Below, one piece after another: positions 6,118 through 8,095 of a stretch of DNA of 8,095 nucleotides (its first letter is position 1; each line of letters opens with the position of its first letter). The stretch is from UBA1189 sp045544835. Its GTDB lineage: Bacteria; Bacteroidota; Bacteroidia; Bacteroidales; Bacteroidaceae. The stretch is from positions 1 to 8,095 of the forward strand of contig JAZPZS010000093.1 of NCBI GenBank assembly GCA_045544835.1, given 5' to 3'. Both the position numbers and the translations under genes were made by a program. The notes under the pieces are model-generated. The model searched no databases. It saw only the letters and a program-made list of their open reading frames with translations, and was not told the DNA's origin.

Positions 6118-6156
6118 AGAATGAGACCTTCTGCGGAAGGCCTCATTCTTATTTTT
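6118..6156 (+). terminator. Intrinsic terminator of the DUF4270 operon
   Basis: AGAATGAG (6118-6125) pairs with CTCATTCT (6142-6149); after one A/C mismatch CCTTC (6127-6131) pairs with GAAGG (6136-6140) around a TGCG loop. TTATTTTT (6149-6156) follows. It starts 21 bases after the stop codon. No T-tract exists on the other side, so it mainly serves the + strand. Confidence 0.88.
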
Positions 6157-6179
6157 ATCTCCGACTTCAAGCAAACGTC

Positions 6180-7568
6180 TTATAAAGTGTCCTGCTTGAG
6201 CGACTCTACATATTTATCTATGCGTTTCATCTCGCGCGGTATGCGTATGCGCTGAGGGCAGTGCCCTACGCATTCATTGCAGCCTATGCAGTGGTCGGCT
6301 TGGCGCAGCTTGGGCACTGAGCGGTCGTAGCCCACGAGGAAGGCGCGGCGCATCTCGGCATAACCCTCGTCCTGACGGCTCTTGGGGATGTTGCCTTCGT
6401 TGACACACTTGTTGTAGTGGAGCAGGATGGCAGGTATATCAAGTCCGTAGGGACAGGGCATACAGTACTTGCAGTCGTTGCAGGGAATGGTGGGATACTT
6501 GGCAATGAGCTCGGCGGTATCGTAGAGGAACTCGTTCTCCTCCACGGTGAGAGGCTGCAGGGGCGAGTAGCTGGCAAGGTTGTCCTGCAGGTGCTCCATG
6601 TAGGTCATGCCGCTGAGCACGCAGAGTACGCCCTTCGGGGTGCCGGCAAAGCGGAAGGCCCAGGAGGCTACGCTGCGTTCGGGCTCACGGGTCTTGAGAC
6701 GGCGTACGATATGGTCGGGCACACGCGACAGACGGCCTCCAAGCAAGGGCTCCATGATGACTACGGGTATGCCACGCTTTTCGAGCTGTACATAAAGGTA
6801 TTCGGCATCGGAGTTCTTCCAATCGAGGTAGTTCATCTGTATTTGGATGAAGTCCCAATTGATAGTACCGTCATCGTGTAGTTTCAGGTAGCGGTCGAAG
6901 GCCTCGTTGTTTCCATGGAACGAGAATCCCAAGTGGCGTATGCGGCCTGCACGGCGCTCCTCCTGCAGGTAGTCGAGCATGCCGTTGACAACGTAGCGCT
7001 GCTCGAAGTTGCCGTAGTCGTTACCGAGCGAGTGGAGCAGGTAGTAGTCGATGTAGTCGACCTGCAGCTCACGCATCGAGTCGTGGTACATCTTTATCGA
7101 GGCCTCGCGGCTCCAGGTGCTGCGTGAGAAGTTTGACAGCTTGGTAGCCACGTAGTAGCTTTCGCGGGGATAGCGCTTGAGGGCGATGCCCGTGCTCTGT
7201 TCCGACTTGCCGCGGAGGTACGCGGGCGACGTGTCGTAGTAATTGACACCATGAGCCATGGCATAGTCGACAAGCTCGTTGACCATGTCCTGATCGATGA
7301 TCTCCTGCTCCTTGCCATTCTCATCCTTGACCTTTTTCTGTGGCCAGCGCATGCAGCCGTAGCCGAGGATAGAGACCTTGTCGCCCGATGTGGGGTGAGT
7401 GCGGTAGGTCATCTCGCCCAGTATCTCAGTGGAGCCGCCGTAGGTGATGGCGCCCTGCTCTTTCTTGCCTGAGCAACCCGTCATTACGGCTGCTGTAGCC
7501 AGTACGCCGCTTCCCAAGGTCTTGATGAAGCCGCGGCGGGTGAGGTTGTTATTGTTGTTCTTATCCAT
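6180..7568 (-). CDS. Tat-exported aldo/keto reductase with C-terminal 4Fe-4S ferredoxin domain
   Basis: The 462-residue protein starts with a twin-arginine signal (LTRRGFIKTLG, 9-19; Arg11-Arg12), a hydrophobic stretch (20-30) and a lipobox-like MTGC (Cys32), so it is probably exported folded with its cofactors and may be lipid-anchored. An aldo/keto reductase barrel (about 63-340) has the full catalytic tetrad: Asp112 and Tyr117 in YDTSPAY, Lys143 in ATKLS and His179 in LLHS. The C-terminal domain carries two iron-sulfur motifs: Cys363, 366, 369, 372 (CNDCKYCMPCP) and Cys427, 430, 433, 437 (CIGCNECVGHCP). The family commonly reduces aldehydes or ketones with NADPH; an exported enzyme with clusters may instead take electrons from a membrane partner, which is inference. 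The substrate is unknown. It follows the polyferredoxin gene by 56 bases on the same strand and is likely its redox partner. The GC content is high for this window. Confidence 0.9.
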   Translation of the reverse strand: MDKNNNNNLTRRGFIKTLGSGVLATAAVMTGCSGKKEQGAITYGGSTEILGEMTYRTHPTSGDKVSILGYGCMRWPQKKVKDENGKEQEIIDQDMVNELVDYAMAHGVNYYDTSPAYLRGKSEQSTGIALKRYPRESYYVATKLSNFSRSTWSREASIKMYHDSMRELQVDYIDYYLLHSLGNDYGNFEQRYVVNGMLDYLQEERRAGRIRHLGFSFHGNNEAFDRYLKLHDDGTINWDFIQIQMNYLDWKNSDAEYLYVQLEKRGIPVVIMEPLLGGRLSRVPDHIVRRLKTREPERSVASWAFRFAGTPKGVLCVLSGMTYMEHLQDNLASYSPLQPLTVEENEFLYDTAELIAKYPTIPCNDCKYCMPCPYGLDIPAILLHYNKCVNEGNIPKSRQDEGYAEMRRAFLVGYDRSVPKLRQADHCIGCNECVGHCPQRIRIPREMKRIDKYVESLKQDTL

Positions 7569-7589
7569 TCCAGTTCTTTATTATAAAAG

Positions 7590-7625
7590 TAAGTCTTAAT
7601 CCTTAACTTTTAATTTTTTAATTGT
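7590..7625. repeat. Phased 7-base repeats between the polyferredoxin and reductase genes
   Basis: On the + strand four abutting units fit TAAnnnT: TAAGTCT (7590-7596), TAATCCT, TAACTTT and TAATTTT (to 7617), then after one extra base TAATTGT (7619-7625), whose last base is the final base of the polyferredoxin stop codon. The array fills most of the 56-base gap between the two - strand genes. No TAnnTTTG promoter is visible on the - strand here, so the two genes are probably co-transcribed. Confidence 0.5.
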
Positions 7626-8095
7626 TAGATTGTTTTCGTTGCCAGGTGTCCCTCTACATAGATGGCACTATAGGGACGTGCCGGACATAGGTTCTCACAG
7701 GCACCGCAGCCGATGCAGCGCTCCACATCGATGACAGGGATGCGGCGTGAGCGGGGATTGCTCTCGTCGGAGGGTACCATCTGGATAGCTCCCGTGGGGC
7801 AATGACGCTGGCAGTTGCCGCAGTTGACATCATCGGTGAGGACGATACAGTTCTTACGAATCCATACGGCATGCCCCACCTGAGTAGAGGACTTCTCCTC
7901 ACGGGTGATGGGTTGAATGGCTCCTGCGGGGCACACCTCAGAGCAGCGGGTGCACTCGGGGCGGCAGTAGCCACGCTCATAGGAGAGCTCGGGCTGCATG
8001 AAGCGGTCGAGACTGGTGGCAGGACGAAGCACGCCATTGGGGCAAGCCGACACACACAGTTGGCAGGCCGTGCAGTGCTGGGCAAAGTGCTTGGC
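7625..8095 (-). CDS. 4Fe-4S polyferredoxin, C-terminal part (partial)
   Basis: The reading frame is open to the window edge, so the N-terminus is missing; a GTG at 8053 is internal, falling inside a cluster motif, and is not the start. The visible 156 residues have 16 cysteines in four groups: C8, 11, 14, 18 (CX2CX2CX3CP); C44, 48, 51, 55 (CX3CX2CX3CP); C83, 92, 95, 99 (CX8CX2CX3CP); C127, 130, 133, 137 (CX2CX2CX3CP). Each ends in Cys-Pro, so four 4Fe-4S clusters are expected. The arrangement is like NapG/MauM-type or membrane-linked electron-transfer ferredoxins; the missing N-terminus would tell whether it has membrane helices or an export signal. It precedes the reductase gene by 56 bases and probably delivers or accepts its electrons. 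Confidence 0.88.
   Translation of the reverse strand, partial: AKHFAQHCTACQLCVSACPNGVLRPATSLDRFMQPELSYERGYCRPECTRCSEVCPAGAIQPITREEKSSTQVGHAVWIRKNCIVLTDDVNCGNCQRHCPTGAIQMVPSDESNPRSRRIPVIDVERCIGCGACENLCPARPYSAIYVEGHLATKTI

Noticed and set aside
6417..6881. A 154-residue + strand frame and several other open frames across the reductase
   Set aside because: They are shadows of a GC-rich gene with clear catalytic and cluster motifs on the - strand.
7654..8085. An alternative - strand frame rich in Cys, Ala, Ser and Pro overlapping the polyferredoxin
   Set aside because: It is a shifted reading of the cysteine-rich gene; only the other frame gives ordered CxxC motifs ending in Cys-Pro.

Overview
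The window looks like a Bacteroidales chromosome, most likely Prevotella or Bacteroides. The evidence is: promoters of the Bacteroidetes type (TTTG or TTG, about 20 bases, then TAnnTTTG) ahead of the type A RNase P RNA gene and the two divergent operons; no Shine-Dalgarno sequences; a DUF4270 lipoprotein, a family I know only from Bacteroidetes; a panC-panD pair; and a PII-like protein of the kind encoded beside RND pumps in Porphyromonas and Bacteroides. No insertion sequence, phage gene, tRNA, CRISPR array or toxin-antitoxin pair was found. This is mostly a core-genome region.

Layout. Bases 1-60 are the last codons of a + strand gene, probably an RND efflux permease. A 150-base AT-rich spacer with inverted 7-base repeats follows, then a small PII-like gene (212-505) and a terminator (611-654). 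The RNase P RNA gene rnpB (707-1082) has its own promoter, and a YihY/BrkB-family membrane protein gene (1119-2456) begins only 36 bases after it. Facing it on the - strand is panC-panD (3649 down to 2461), two steps of pantothenate synthesis. A 242-base divergent promoter region separates panC from a + strand pair: a one-domain glycogen-synthase-like protein (3892-4707) and a DUF4270 lipoprotein (4720-6096), closed by a strong terminator. The right end is a - strand pair: a polyferredoxin running off the window (8095-7625), then a Tat-exported aldo/keto reductase with a C-terminal two-cluster ferredoxin domain (7568-6180).

How the genes work together. PanC joins pantoate to beta-alanine and PanD makes that beta-alanine from aspartate, so the pair feeds coenzyme A synthesis. 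The polyferredoxin and reductase probably form an electron-transfer chain at the membrane; the substrate is unknown. The PII-like protein probably modulates the upstream transporter. The glycosyltransferase-like protein and DUF4270 lipoprotein form the least understood unit: the first has lost the usual nucleotide-sugar-binding motif and the whole C-terminal catalytic half, and the second is an envelope lipoprotein of unknown function. This pair is the best candidate here for undescribed biology.

Base composition is uneven. In 60-base samples counted by hand, the reductase (6601-6660) has 40 G+C and the PII gene (361-420) has 37, against 25 in the DUF4270 gene (5161-5220) and 23 in yihY (1621-1680).
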